From JAJISK01 sp046759185 (GTDB lineage Archaea; Thermoplasmatota; Thermoplasmata; RBG-16-68-12; JAJISG01): DNA of 53,115 nucleotides. Numbering within the stretch: position 1 is the first letter of the stretch; the number at the start of each line of letters is the position of its first letter. The stretch covers positions 1-53,115 of the forward strand of contig JBHIBO010000011.1 in NCBI GenBank assembly GCA_046759185.1, read 5' to 3'. Below, piece by piece: positions 1 to 8,997 of this stretch. Under the pieces are notes generated by a model that was not told where the DNA came from, did not search any database, and saw only the letters and a program-made list of their open reading frames with translations. The position numbers and the translations under genes were made by a program.

Positions 1-651
1 CATGGGAGGGGGGAGAGAGACGCTCACCCGCTCCATCTTCACGTCGTGGATGTAGTTCACCACGTCGGGGTCGAACTCCGTGCGGATTTCCACCCCCTCG
101 ATGCCCAGGTTGCGGGCCACCTCGAGAATGCGCTCCGGGTCGCTCCCGGGGGAAGCCGTGATTCCCATCACGAGGCCCGCCTCCGCCTTGTAGGCCGCTC
201 CCACCTGGACGTAGGCGTAGTCCCCCACGGCCCGGTGGGCCTCGTCGAAGATCAACAGGCCGAACCCCTCCAGCTCTGCCCGCTGGTACTTGAGGTCGTT
301 GCGCACTACCTGGGGGGTGGAGACGATGACGTCGTCGTGCATCCAGGTCCACTCCCGGTCGACCGGGGCCACCTCCCCCGTCAGGACCCCAACCTCGATG
401 TCCGCCCGGAGTCGCTCCCGGAGGAAGGCCGCGTGCTGCTCCACGAGGGGTTTCGTCGGGGCGAGAAAGAGGACCCGGCCCGCCCCTTGGCGGAGGCGCT
501 CGGCCAGGACCAGGAGGGCCACGACGGTCTTGCCCATGCCCGTGGGCAGCACAACGAGGGTACTACGCTCCAAGGAGGAGCGTGCAATGTTGACCTGGTA
601 GGCTCGGTCCTCCAGATCGGCGGGTTCGAGGAGGGGGTTGGCCAGAAGCAC
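1..651 (-). CDS. hef: Hef-type DEAH-box helicase, N-terminal part (3' end outside window)
   Basis: The frame runs off the left edge; 217 codons are visible. The translation shows a superfamily 2 helicase core: Walker A PTGMGKT at residues 36-42, motif Ia APTKPLVEQ near 64, STPQV near 111, DEAH at 136-139 and TASPG near 165. This order matches the archaeal Hef/FANCM family, which processes stalled replication forks and usually continues into a second helicase domain and an XPF-like nuclease, both beyond the window. The GTG at 651 is chosen because a TATA box (TTTATA, 678-673) lies 25 nt upstream and an in-frame TGA precedes it. Helicase assignment is firm; Hef rather than another SF2 member is inferred from the N-terminal sequence. 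Confidence 0.85.
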   Translation of the reverse strand, partial: MLLANPLLEPADLEDRAYQVNIARSSLERSTLVVLPTGMGKTVVALLVLAERLRQGAGRVLFLAPTKPLVEQHAAFLRERLRADIEVGVLTGEVAPVDREWTWMHDDVIVSTPQVVRNDLKYQRAELEGFGLLIFDEAHRAVGDYAYVQVGAAYKAEAGLVMGITASPGSDPERILEVARNLGIEGVEIRTEFDPDVVNYIHDVKMERVSVSLPPPM

Positions 652-672
652 GGCGAGTCAAGGGGGCAGGCG

Positions 673-678
673 TATAAA
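673..678 (-). promoter_or_regulatory. TATA box of the Hef helicase gene
   Basis: TTTATA on the minus strand, centred about 25 nt before the GTG at 651. This predicts a leaderless mRNA, the pattern seen for most genes here. Confidence 0.6.
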
Positions 679-679
679 G

Positions 680-3346
680 TTAGTACGGGGGGTGGGTCCG
701 ACGACGCCGCAGCCCTGTGAGGACCATGGCCAGGGCCAGCATGACGCCCCCGATGATGAAGGCCACGATGAGCGTCCGGCCTGAGAGGTCGAAGAAGCCC
801 ACGCCCACTTGGAGGGTAAACACGAAGCTCGCCGAGCTGTTCTCATCCACTGTGAGGACCGTGAAGAGGCCCTGATGGAGAACCCCCCGCTCCGCCAGGA
901 GGGGGGAACGGATGTTCAGGTTCAGGGCCCGCTGTTGATCGGGGCCCAATCGCTCCGAATAGGCGGCCACCGGGATGGCCGAGGTCTCGTTCTGGCCGAT
1001 GAGGGCCGCCCAGTCGGCGGGCAGGCCTTGGACGAGGAAGGTGAAGCTGGCCGGCACATCTCCCACGTTGACGAGAAGGAAGAGGAAGGACACCGTGGTG
1101 CCCGGGGGGTCGACATCCCTGTGGGTGTCCAGGGCCTTCACCAGGGGCACGGGTTCCAGGGGGACCCGAAGGACCGCCACGTCGTCGATCCACCAACCCC
1201 CGTCGTCGGGCATGAAGCCCGCCGTAGAGGTGAAGCGCAGCCGTAGGGTGTTCGCTCCCCCGGCGTAGGGGGCCAGGTCCACGTACACCGGCGTCCATTC
1301 GGACTCGGTCCCCGTGAAGGAGGCGACCTCGATCCACGGGCCGCCGTCGAAGGAGACGGAAACGGTGGCTACGTCCGAGTCGGAGGGCTCGGCCCCACTT
1401 TCGTCCGCCGCCGTGGTGAGTTCGAACCTCTGGTAGTAGCGAAGGCGGGGCACGTCCGTCCCCAGCGGGATTTCCGGGCCCGTCAGATAGTACGACGGAT
1501 AGATGATGGGGGGCCCGACGAAGTCGAACGCCCCAAAGCGCCAGGCCCGGTCGGGGCTGTGAGCGAGGCCGTAGCCCGCTCCGTCCTCAACCACCTCCCA
1601 GCGGTGGGCAGATCCGGAGTCGGCGGAGGTGGTCCACCCTGAGGTGCTCCCTTCCACGTCCTCCAGGGAGAGGTGTTCCCCCGCGACCACGTGGACGATC
1701 TGAATGTTATTCTCCGGCAGTTCGTCGCCTTCCACGGAGGCGGCCGCCTCCACTAGGTAGCTCCCCCGATCGGTGGGTGTGAAGGTGAAGGAGAGGGTCT
1801 GGCTCTCGCCTTCCCCAAGAGGGAGGAGGGAGCGGGTGTCCTGGTCGATGCGGGCGCTGAGGTTGTACTCCTCGTAGAACACATCGAGCGTCAGGGTGCC
1901 GTTGGACACCGTCGTGAGGCCTCGGTTGGCGATGCGGACGTCGACCTGAACCGGGTTGTCCAACGGGACGAAAGTCGGACGGGCGACGCTGAGGATGGCT
2001 AGGTCTACGACCACTCCGATGCTGATGTTGGCCAGCATGACGGCCTGGGAGGGGCTGATCCCCGTTACCTTCCACCCGGTCCGGGCGCCGTCGTTGTCGC
2101 TGCTGCCGGGGACCGTGTCGGGCGTGAAGCCTCGGGGGTCGTCGGCCCATGTATCCCCGGGCTGCGAAGGGTTGTCCGCGAAGAAAGTCCCCCGGCCGTC
2201 GTCCGCCTCCTCCAGATCCAAGAGACGGCGATCCGAGTTGATGTTGCTGCTGACGGTCTCGTCGACGTGCCAGAGGAGAAGCCCGGATCCGGGCAGCCCC
2301 TGGTCGAACCCCGTCTGCTGTCGGTTCTCAACGATGAAATACTCTTCCCCCCGGAAGGTGTCCTTGACGGGGAGCTTGTACGCCACGCCGCTCGTGGCCA
2401 GAGCGGGGATGGAAGCGGGCGCCAACGCATCGGTCACCACCCGGAGCTGGAGCCAGCCCAGGTGGGCCTTGGACCACGCCGTGAAGTGGGCGGGCCTGGA
2501 GCCTCGGGGCAAGCCGTTCCAGGATCCGGTGCCCATCACCCCCCAGACCCCGATGCCCAGGGTGATGCCGGTCACGTCGTAGAGGTCCGGCAGTCCGAAG
2601 TCGTGGCCGAACTCATGGACGAAGACGCCCAAGGGGGATGTCTCCGCGGCCAAGAGGTACTCTCGGAGCTGAACTCCGTCCAACGTGAGGCCCACGGTGG
2701 GCAGGCCGCACTGCCGGGCGTCGATGATGGCCCAGTGATGCGACCAGATGAGGTCCGTGTTGGCCGTGGTCTCTTGGCCGTTCCCCGCGTGGATGACCAT
2801 GAGGTGGTCGAGCTCTCCGTTCCCATCGGTGTCGTACTGGGAGAAGTCCACCTCCGCGTCCGCCGCCAAGGCCGCTTGGACCACCAGGCAGTAGATCGGC
2901 CCGTTCTCGTCGTCGATGCTCGCCCCGTCTGCGCCGTAGAAGTCCATCGGCTGGGGGGCTCGGTTCCAACCCGATGTCGTGGCACCGATGACGTTGGTGG
3001 CGTTGTAGCTGTTCTCTCGGTAAAAGGCGGTGAGGCTGGAAGCCCCGGGCGTGGTATCGAAGAGACGGTCGCCGACGGCTCCTGGGCTGCCAATGCCCTG
3101 CTGGTCGGGAAAGTCGACGAGGAGGGCGATTAGGCTCTCCGTGGCGCCGGCGGGTCGGACGGAGACGGGCTGGGTGCCCGCCTGGAGCACGAAGGGCATG
3201 GAGGCGTAGACCGCCGGGTCTGGCGGGGTGAGGAGCGGGCCGGAAACGATGGGGGGACCAGGGTCCAAGGGGGCCCCGGCACTGCCTAACGGGTGGAGGA
3301 ACGCCAGGAGGAGGGGGAGGAGAAGGAGAAGGAGGCCCCGTCGCAT
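680..3346 (-). CDS. Secreted, membrane-anchored M6 family metalloprotease
   Basis: The 888-aa product starts with a signal peptide (residues 1-24, long Leu run) and ends in a transmembrane helix (about 858-880) followed by an Arg stretch, so the body should face outside. The zinc site is HEFGHDFGLPDLYD, with HExxH at 244-248, in the context typical of M6 (immune inhibitor A-like) proteases. Downstream come a CARDB-like beta domain (about 450-555), a jelly-roll-like adhesion or sugar-binding segment (about 570-730) and a NEW3-like domain (about 735-850). A TATA-like CTTTTAGA (3380-3373) lies about 30 nt upstream. The likely role is extracellular protein degradation, which fits the amino acid importer in the window. 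The assignment of the accessory domains is less certain than that of the protease. Confidence 0.88.
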   Translation of the reverse strand: MRRGLLLLLLPLLLAFLHPLGSAGAPLDPGPPIVSGPLLTPPDPAVYASMPFVLQAGTQPVSVRPAGATESLIALLVDFPDQQGIGSPGAVGDRLFDTTPGASSLTAFYRENSYNATNVIGATTSGWNRAPQPMDFYGADGASIDDENGPIYCLVVQAALAADAEVDFSQYDTDGNGELDHLMVIHAGNGQETTANTDLIWSHHWAIIDARQCGLPTVGLTLDGVQLREYLLAAETSPLGVFVHEFGHDFGLPDLYDVTGITLGIGVWGVMGTGSWNGLPRGSRPAHFTAWSKAHLGWLQLRVVTDALAPASIPALATSGVAYKLPVKDTFRGEEYFIVENRQQTGFDQGLPGSGLLLWHVDETVSSNINSDRRLLDLEEADDGRGTFFADNPSQPGDTWADDPRGFTPDTVPGSSDNDGARTGWKVTGISPSQAVMLANISIGVVVDLAILSVARPTFVPLDNPVQVDVRIANRGLTTVSNGTLTLDVFYEEYNLSARIDQDTRSLLPLGEGESQTLSFTFTPTDRGSYLVEAAASVEGDELPENNIQIVHVVAGEHLSLEDVEGSTSGWTTSADSGSAHRWEVVEDGAGYGLAHSPDRAWRFGAFDFVGPPIIYPSYYLTGPEIPLGTDVPRLRYYQRFELTTAADESGAEPSDSDVATVSVSFDGGPWIEVASFTGTESEWTPVYVDLAPYAGGANTLRLRFTSTAGFMPDDGGWWIDDVAVLRVPLEPVPLVKALDTHRDVDPPGTTVSFLFLLVNVGDVPASFTFLVQGLPADWAALIGQNETSAIPVAAYSERLGPDQQRALNLNIRSPLLAERGVLHQGLFTVLTVDENSSASFVFTLQVGVGFFDLSGRTLIVAFIIGGVMLALAMVLTGLRRRRTHPPY

Positions 3347-3507
3347 GCTTTCAGGACCACACGCCCCCCGCCTCTAAAAGCTGTCGCGTCGGTTATCGCC
3401 GTCGATTTCTCGCTCGCCTGGCCTCGACGGTCCCCTGCGGGCGAGGAGCGTCCCGTTCGACCCCTTACGCCGGCCTTAAGAGCTGGGACGCAATTGGGTG
3501 CCAACGC

Positions 3508-4146
3508 ATGATCGAGGCCGCCCTGCGAGTTGACCTCCCCTGCAGCTGGGTGACTCTGCTAACGTCGGAGTACGGGGCCACTGTCGACGTCGTCGAGCAG
3601 AAGGATCTGGCCGAGGGCGTCCTGCAGAGCCTGGTGGAGATCGAACTGGAGGACGGCGACCCAGTTTCGGTCGTGGAGGCCCTGGAACGGAACCCCCTCG
3701 TCTCGAAGGTCGAGGCGGTCGTGTCCCCCCAGGGCAGGATTATGGCGACCCTCCAGGTGAGGAACTGCCAGGCGTGTCAGACCCTGGCCGAATCGGAGTG
3801 CTTCTTGACGGACGCCACTGCCCTGGTGGACGGCGGGCTCGTGTGGCACATCCTCGCGCCCAGCCGAGCCGCGGTGGAGGAACTCGTGAAAACCCTGGAC
3901 GGCAAGGAGCCTGAACTCCTCTCCATCCAATCGGTCAAGGCGGCGGGCATGCTCACAGACCGACAGGAGAAGGTCATCAGTCTCGCCTACGACCTGGGGT
4001 ACTTCGAGTTCCCCAAGCAGATCAGCCTGACGAGGCTGGCAGAGAAACTGGGCGTGGCCAAGTCGACCCTCTCAGAGATCCTCCGGACGGGTGAGGCGAA
4101 GGTCCTCCACGCCTACTTCCATGGCCTCATGAAGCAGCCCCGCTAG
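3508..4146 (+). CDS. Bacterio-opsin activator-type HTH transcription regulator
   Basis: The 212-aa protein ends with the Bat-type HTH_10 domain: LTDRQEKVISLAYDLGYFE followed by LAEKLGVAKSTLSEILR (about residues 150-205). The N-terminal 150 residues form a less conserved sensory region; CQACQTLAESEC (about 89-100) is Cys-rich and could bind metal or sense redox state, which is inference. It is divergent from the M6 protease gene, with about 160 nt between starts, so it may regulate the protease. A TATA-like CTTAAGAG (3475-3482) lies about 29 nt before the ATG. Target genes are unknown. Confidence 0.85.
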   Translation: MIEAALRVDLPCSWVTLLTSEYGATVDVVEQKDLAEGVLQSLVEIELEDGDPVSVVEALERNPLVSKVEAVVSPQGRIMATLQVRNCQACQTLAESECFLTDATALVDGGLVWHILAPSRAAVEELVKTLDGKEPELLSIQSVKAAGMLTDRQEKVISLAYDLGYFEFPKQISLTRLAEKLGVAKSTLSEILRTGEAKVLHAYFHGLMKQPR

Positions 4147-4184
4147 CGTCCCACGGAGCCGATGCGCCTCCGGCCGCGGAGGGC

Positions 4185-5450
4185 CTATAGGGCGGGCCTG
4201 TCAAACTTCGGACGCCCCAGGGGTTTCGTGGCGTCCAGCCCCATCTTGGCCGTGGTCTCCCCCGCGCTCGGGTCGATGGAGCTGCCCTTGGCCCCCTCGA
4301 TCACCACGAGGTCCCGATCCGCCTGGAACCGAGTCGCCAGGGCCCACTCCACGTCCCGGTCGTCGTAGAGGTCAACGTCCTCATCGACGATAACGACGCG
4401 TTTCATGGACGTGTGGCCGCTCAGGGCGGCCAAGATGGCGTTCTTCCCGTCTCCCTCATGCTGTTTCCGGATGCCCACGACCCCGTGGAGCCAGGAGCTC
4501 CCCCCTTCCGTCAGCCGGACGCCGGTCACGTGGGGAACGACCCGGGTGACGGCCTCATGGATGAGGGGCTCCCGCGGCATCCCCATCAGCTGGTGGTGCT
4601 CTTGGCCCCCGGAGAGAATGAGATGGTAGAGGGCATCGGGCCGCAGATAGAGGCGATCCATCACGAAGATGGGTTCCTCGCGCACCTTGTCGTAGGTGCC
4701 CGTTCCGTCCACGAAGGGACCCTCCTCGTGGACCTCCCCCGTGATGCGGCCCTCTAGCACGAACTCACAATCGGCGGGAACCGAGATGCCGTTGGCCAGG
4801 CGAACGGCCTCGAGGGGTTGTTCACGGGTCGCTTCGGAGAGGGCGGCGGCGATTCGTAACTCGTCGGATTCGTACCCGAGAGACACAGCGCCTGCCAGTA
4901 GGACGGGCAGGGGAGCCCCAATGAGAATGGCGACGGGCAGCTCGCCCCCCTCCTTCAGGGCGGCGTCCGTCATGGCGCGGAGGTGGCGCGGGACGATCCG
5001 GGCCACCATCCTCCGCTCGTCCAGGAGGAGCATACGGTGGTAGGACAGGTTGCGTTTGCCCTCCCACTCGGCGGCGACGAGGGAGGAGGTCAGATACCGG
5101 CCCGGTTCCTCGGGATACCAGTGGGGCGCCGGGAGCGCCTTCCGGAGATCAAAGTCGCGGACCTCTCCCTGGAGGAAGTCCGCCGCCTCCACCGACTTCT
5201 CTGGGATAGGGTTGCGGATGGCCTCGAGGAGGGCGGACGGGAGTTCCTCCTTGGACACCCCGAGACCGCGGCAGATGCGCGCCCGGGTGGCCCAGAGGTT
5301 GCCGACCGCCTCGTGGCCGGCCAGGTTGCGGAAGTGGACCAACCGTTCCTCGTCCTCCTTCAGGATCCGGGTGACTTCCAGCTTCAAGTCTGTCGGCTCA
5401 CGGATGGTGGCCGTGTCGGGGAACAGGTTAAGCTCCTCGCGGAGGGACAA
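4185..5450 (-). CDS. UbiD family prenyl-FMN-dependent decarboxylase
   Basis: The product (421 aa from the proposed start) matches the UbiD fold throughout: RNLAGHEAVGNLW near 42, PIAxxIGAPLPVLLAGAVSL-like core near 190, the EGPFVDGTGTYD motif near 265 and a C-terminal MGLDATKPLGRPKF tail. UbiD enzymes reversibly decarboxylate unsaturated or aromatic acids with prenylated FMN. Many archaea use one, trans-anhydromevalonate 5-phosphate decarboxylase, in the modified mevalonate route to isoprenoids; that role is plausible but not shown. The open frame extends to 5753, but that part runs into gltX and looks like noise. The TTG at 5450 gives a natural family N-terminus (MSLREELNLF) and lies 34 nt from a TATA-like element at 5481-5487. 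No UbiX is in the window. Confidence 0.85.
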   Translation of the reverse strand: MSLREELNLFPDTATIREPTDLKLEVTRILKEDEERLVHFRNLAGHEAVGNLWATRARICRGLGVSKEELPSALLEAIRNPIPEKSVEAADFLQGEVRDFDLRKALPAPHWYPEEPGRYLTSSLVAAEWEGKRNLSYHRMLLLDERRMVARIVPRHLRAMTDAALKEGGELPVAILIGAPLPVLLAGAVSLGYESDELRIAAALSEATREQPLEAVRLANGISVPADCEFVLEGRITGEVHEEGPFVDGTGTYDKVREEPIFVMDRLYLRPDALYHLILSGGQEHHQLMGMPREPLIHEAVTRVVPHVTGVRLTEGGSSWLHGVVGIRKQHEGDGKNAILAALSGHTSMKRVVIVDEDVDLYDDRDVEWALATRFQADRDLVVIEGAKGSSIDPSAGETTAKMGLDATKPLGRPKFDRPAL

Positions 5451-5556
5451 GGAATCGGCCTGCCCATGGCCGGGGCACTTCTTTATGGTTGTGCGCGGGC
5501 CCGGCTCCCGGGGGACGCGGCTGGAGGGACGCACCTCGGTCTCCCTCCTGACGTGG

Positions 5557-5566
5557 GTTAAATAGC
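5557..5566 (+). promoter_or_regulatory. TATA box of gltX
   Basis: GTTAAATAGC is centred about 28 nt before the GluRS start. Confidence 0.55.
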
Positions 5567-5589
5567 TCCGACCTGCATGAACGCCCGTG

Positions 5590-7245
5590 ATGCGTGACCT
5601 GGCCCGCAAGTTTGCGCTCCAAAACGCCTTGCTCCACGGGGGACAGGCCCAGGCGAAGGCGGTGGTGGGCAAGGTCCTGGCGGCAGACCCCGACCTTCGG
5701 CCCCGGGCCCTGGAGGTCGCCCGGGCGGTGTCGGAGATGGTGAGGGAGGTCAACCGTCTCGATTTGGCGGAGCAGCGGACTCAGCTGGAGGACCTGGCTC
5801 CCGAGCTCTTGGAGCGGCACCATGAAGCCCGCCCGACGGAACTCCCGGATCTGCCCGGTGTGTCAGACGACGTCGTGATGCGCCTGGCCCCCTATCCCTC
5901 GGGTCCCCTCCACATTGGCAACGCGCGAATGGTGCTCCTCAATGACGAGTACGTGAAGCGCTATGGGGGTCGCCTTCTCCTGGTCCATGACGACACCATC
6001 GGCTCCGAGGAGAAGCTCCCCCTGGCGGAGGCCTACGAGCAGGTGGAGGAGGGCCTTCGTTGGCTGGACGTCGACATCAGCGAGGTTCTCCATAAGTCCG
6101 ATCGACTCCCCCTCTTCTACGACTGGGGTCGTCGCCTCCTCGAGCTGGGCGGGGCCTACGTGTGCCTCTGCTCCCCCATGGAATTGCGTCAGAACCGGGA
6201 GGCGGGACGGGCGTGTGAGCACCGGGCCACCACGACGGAAGAAAACCTGGACCGTTGGGAGGCCATGTTGGGCGGGGGACTGGAACCGGGGGGGGCCGTC
6301 GTTCGCCTCAAAACGGACATGCAGCACCCGAACCCGGCCTTCCGTGACCGGGTGCTCTTCCGCATCAGCGATCGCCCGCACCCTCGTGTCGGAACTCGCT
6401 ACCGGGTCTGGCCCCTCCTGGAGTTCTCTTGGGCTGTAGACGATCACCTCCTCGGCGTGACCCATGTCCTGCGGGGGAAGGACCTCATGATGGAGGATTG
6501 GATGGAGCAGGCGATCTGGGACTACTTCGGGGTCGACGGTCCCGCCTTCGTCCACTACGGGCTCCTCCGGCTGAAGGAGGCCGAGCTGAGCAAGAGCCGC
6601 CAGCGCCAGCTCATCGAGGCTGGAGAGTTGGCCGGCGTGGACGACCCCCGCACGTGGAGCCTCCCGAGCCTGGAGCGGCGAGGGATCCAGCCCCAGGCCC
6701 TCCGCAGTCTCATCAAAGGGTTCGGCCTGAGCCTGACGGACATCGAGGTCCCCGCGGAGACGCTGTACACGGAGAACCGCCGCCTCATTGACCCGGTCGC
6801 GAACCGGTACTTCTTCGTGCCCGACCCCGTGCGCGTCCGCATCCAGGACTTACCCGAACCCCGCGGTGCGCGGGTCCCCCTTCACCCCGATTTCCCCGAT
6901 CGTGGCGTGCGGGTCCTACCGGGATCCGAACGCGTCTACCTGCCGACGCGAGACCACGAAGCCTACCGGGGGAAGAAGGTACGCCTCAAGGATTGGTTGA
7001 ACGTGCAGTTGGACGACGAGGCCCTGTTTGATTCCTGGAAGGTTCAGGACATACCCAAGATACAGTGGCTGCCGGCGGGGATTCCCGGGGAGGTCCTCAT
7101 GCCCGACGGATCCCGGGTGGAAGGGCTCGCAGAGGAGGCCCTAGGAAGGCTGGAACCTGGAACGATTGTGCAGTTCGAGCGCTACGGGTTCGTCCGACTC
7201 GAGGCCACGGGCGGCTCGGTGGAGGCGGCCTTCGCCCACCGATAA
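5590..7245 (+). CDS. gltX: Glutamyl-tRNA synthetase, archaeal type
   Basis: The class I synthetase signature HIGN occurs in APYPSGPLHIGNARM (about residues 108-111) and the KMSKS-equivalent loop reads ELSKSR (about 333-338). The roughly 100-residue N-terminal extension before the Rossmann fold and the beta-barrel C-terminal anticodon domain are typical of the archaeal, GlnRS-like GluRS. The length of 551 aa is normal. It charges tRNA-Glu and possibly tRNA-Gln for later amidation. GTG 5587 or ATG 5590 are both possible; the TATA box is 26-29 nt upstream, so the mRNA is leaderless either way. The gene is divergent from the UbiD gene, and the two promoters lie within about 80 nt. Confidence 0.95.
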   Translation: MRDLARKFALQNALLHGGQAQAKAVVGKVLAADPDLRPRALEVARAVSEMVREVNRLDLAEQRTQLEDLAPELLERHHEARPTELPDLPGVSDDVVMRLAPYPSGPLHIGNARMVLLNDEYVKRYGGRLLLVHDDTIGSEEKLPLAEAYEQVEEGLRWLDVDISEVLHKSDRLPLFYDWGRRLLELGGAYVCLCSPMELRQNREAGRACEHRATTTEENLDRWEAMLGGGLEPGGAVVRLKTDMQHPNPAFRDRVLFRISDRPHPRVGTRYRVWPLLEFSWAVDDHLLGVTHVLRGKDLMMEDWMEQAIWDYFGVDGPAFVHYGLLRLKEAELSKSRQRQLIEAGELAGVDDPRTWSLPSLERRGIQPQALRSLIKGFGLSLTDIEVPAETLYTENRRLIDPVANRYFFVPDPVRVRIQDLPEPRGARVPLHPDFPDRGVRVLPGSERVYLPTRDHEAYRGKKVRLKDWLNVQLDDEALFDSWKVQDIPKIQWLPAGIPGEVLMPDGSRVEGLAEEALGRLEPGTIVQFERYGFVRLEATGGSVEAAFAHR

Positions 7246-7336
7246 GGAGGGCTGGAGGAGACGCGTCATCACGCGAGGCCGGGGGCAGCATGAACCCGGA
7301 CGCCTCCAAGGCGGCCCGCACGCGGCGACGCCCCCC

Positions 7337-7753
7337 CTAGACCTTGAGTCGGCACGTCCGCCCGTCCCCCAGGCGAACGTCGCAGACGAAAGTGCCAGGT
7401 CGTACGCGCTTCACCGCAAGCGGCTCGCTTCGCCGCGCCGGATACCGGGCGAAAATGCGCAAGGCACCCCGGAGCAGCATCATGACCAAGAGAGCGGCAA
7501 GAAAGAACAGGACCGCCGCTGTCAGAAACGCCGTTGGTGTCGGAATCCTGAATGCGAAACCGAACGCGGCCAGGACAAGGATGAGGAGGACGAAGTAGGC
7601 TCGGGCCCCGACGATCTGAAGGAGTAGATGGGCCCGCCGCCCGGGACCTAGCACTCGGACTACGCGCCCCGTGACCCGGGGGGATGTGCAGGTTCTCGTA
7701 GAACGGAGGCTCCTCTCGTACGCACGGAGCAGGTACTCGGCCAAGACCGCCAA
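7337..7753 (-). CDS. Hypothetical two-helix membrane protein
   Basis: The frame of 138 aa begins with TTG (7753; a second TTG at 7744). It has two hydrophobic segments (roughly residues 50-72 and 76-96) flanked by Arg-rich, positively charged regions, and ends in a small polar C-terminal domain. I do not recognise a family. The upstream TATA-like element (GCTTTTGC, about 7778-7769) is weak. Support comes from the clean membrane topology, so the start and even the gene are moderately uncertain. Confidence 0.5.
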   Translation of the reverse strand: MAVLAEYLLRAYERSLRSTRTCTSPRVTGRVVRVLGPGRRAHLLLQIVGARAYFVLLILVLAAFGFAFRIPTPTAFLTAAVLFFLAALLVMMLLRGALRIFARYPARRSEPLAVKRVRPGTFVCDVRLGDGRTCRLKV

Positions 7754-7818
7754 GAAGTGGCCGGAGCTGCAAAAGCCCGCCCGGGGTGCCTCGTGACTTC
7801 CCAGGATTACCCGAAGCC

Positions 7819-7825
7819 ATTTACA
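7819..7825 (+). promoter_or_regulatory. TATA box of the aminotransferase gene
   Basis: ATTTACA is centred 27 nt before the ATG at 7849. It decides the start, because the open frame itself extends upstream to 7786. Confidence 0.5.
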
Positions 7826-7848
7826 CGCCGGGGCATTCCGCAGGATAC

Positions 7849-8997
7849 ATGGTCGCGGAGAGGATGAAGGACGTAAAGGGGTCCCCCACGGTGGGCCTGG
7901 CGGGTCGCGTTGCCGAGCTGCGAGCCCAGGGGGAGGATGTGGTCTCCCTTGCGGCGGGGGAACCGGATTTTCCCACGCCCCCTCACATCGTGGAAGCCGC
8001 CAAGGAAGCCCTGAACCAGGGCTTCACGAAGTACACCCCTTCCCTGGGCATCCCAGAGCTTCGGGAGGCCATCGCAGAGCAGAGCGCGGCGCGAAACGGG
8101 ATTCCCGCGAAGCCGGAGAACGTTCTGGTTAGCTCCACCAAACATGCCCTCTTCGCCTCGGTCATGGCCTTCGCCGGACCCGGGGACGAGGTCCTGCTCT
8201 CCGACCCGGGCTGGGTCTCCTATCTTCCAATGGTCCAGCTCGCCGGGGCCACGCCTGTGCCCGTCCCCTTGCCCGAGGATGACGGGTTTGCTCTTTCGCC
8301 GGAGGCCGTGGCCGAGCGCATCACCCCCCGAACCCGCCTCCTCGTGGTGAACACCCCCAACAACCCTACGGGGGCCGTATACGGCCTCCCAGCGCTGCGC
8401 GGACTAGCCGATCTGGCGGCGGACCACGACTTCCTAATCCTCACGGATGAGATCTACGAACGGATCATCTACCAGGGCGAGCACCACGCCATCGCATCGT
8501 TCCCAGGAGCCTTCGAGCGCGCCATCACGGTGAACGGGTTCTCGAAGACCTACTCCATGACGGGCTGGCGCCTCGGGTGGGCCATCGCGCCCGTGGACTT
8601 GCTACGGCCCATCAACACGATCCAACAGCATTCCATCACCTGCGCCACCTCCTTCGCCCAGAAGGGCGGCGTGGCCGCCCTCCGCGGACCTCAGGAGCCC
8701 TTGGACGCCATGGTCGCCGAGTTTGAGCGACGCAAGGACCTCGTGGTGGAGGGCCTGAACGCGATCGAGAGCCTCCGGTGCAAGGAGCCCCCGGGCACCT
8801 TCTACGCGTGGGCCCAGTACGACGGCGCCATGGACTCGGTCGCCATGGCGGAGACGATCTTGGAGAAGGCCCGGGTGGCCGTCATACCGGGCGTCGCCTT
8901 CGGGAAGGAGGGCGAGGGCCATCTTCGCTTGTCCTTCGCCACGTCCACGAAGGATCTGAAGCGGGCCCTGAGCCGGCTGCACGAGGTCCTAGGGTAG
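7849..8997 (+). CDS. PLP-dependent class I/II aminotransferase (AspC-like)
   Basis: The 382-aa fold-type I aminotransferase shows NNPTG (about 171-175), TDEIYE with Asp200 for the PLP pyridine nitrogen, and the Schiff-base Lys233 in FSKTYSMTGWRLGW; a C-terminal substrate Arg lies in HLRLSFATS. This subgroup transfers the amino group of aspartate, aromatic or other amino acids to 2-oxoglutarate, and exact specificity cannot be read from sequence. The ATG at 7849 (MVAERMKDVK) is chosen over the upstream frame start because of TATA spacing. The 3' end overlaps the convergent STAND regulator gene by 9 nt. Confidence 0.93.
   Translation: MVAERMKDVKGSPTVGLAGRVAELRAQGEDVVSLAAGEPDFPTPPHIVEAAKEALNQGFTKYTPSLGIPELREAIAEQSAARNGIPAKPENVLVSSTKHALFASVMAFAGPGDEVLLSDPGWVSYLPMVQLAGATPVPVPLPEDDGFALSPEAVAERITPRTRLLVVNTPNNPTGAVYGLPALRGLADLAADHDFLILTDEIYERIIYQGEHHAIASFPGAFERAITVNGFSKTYSMTGWRLGWAIAPVDLLRPINTIQQHSITCATSFAQKGGVAALRGPQEPLDAMVAEFERRKDLVVEGLNAIESLRCKEPPGTFYAWAQYDGAMDSVAMAETILEKARVAVIPGVAFGKEGEGHLRLSFATSTKDLKRALSRLHEVLG

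Noticed and set aside
46..720. Plus-strand frames over 46-720.
   Set aside because: They are antisense of the Hef helicase, whose own frame runs off the window edge and shows Walker A and DEAH motifs.
5451..5753. The UbiD frame extends 101 codons upstream of TTG 5450.
   Set aside because: The extension is Arg/Ser/Ala-rich, overlaps gltX on the other strand and lies upstream of the TATA-like element. UbiD family proteins begin where TTG 5450 does.
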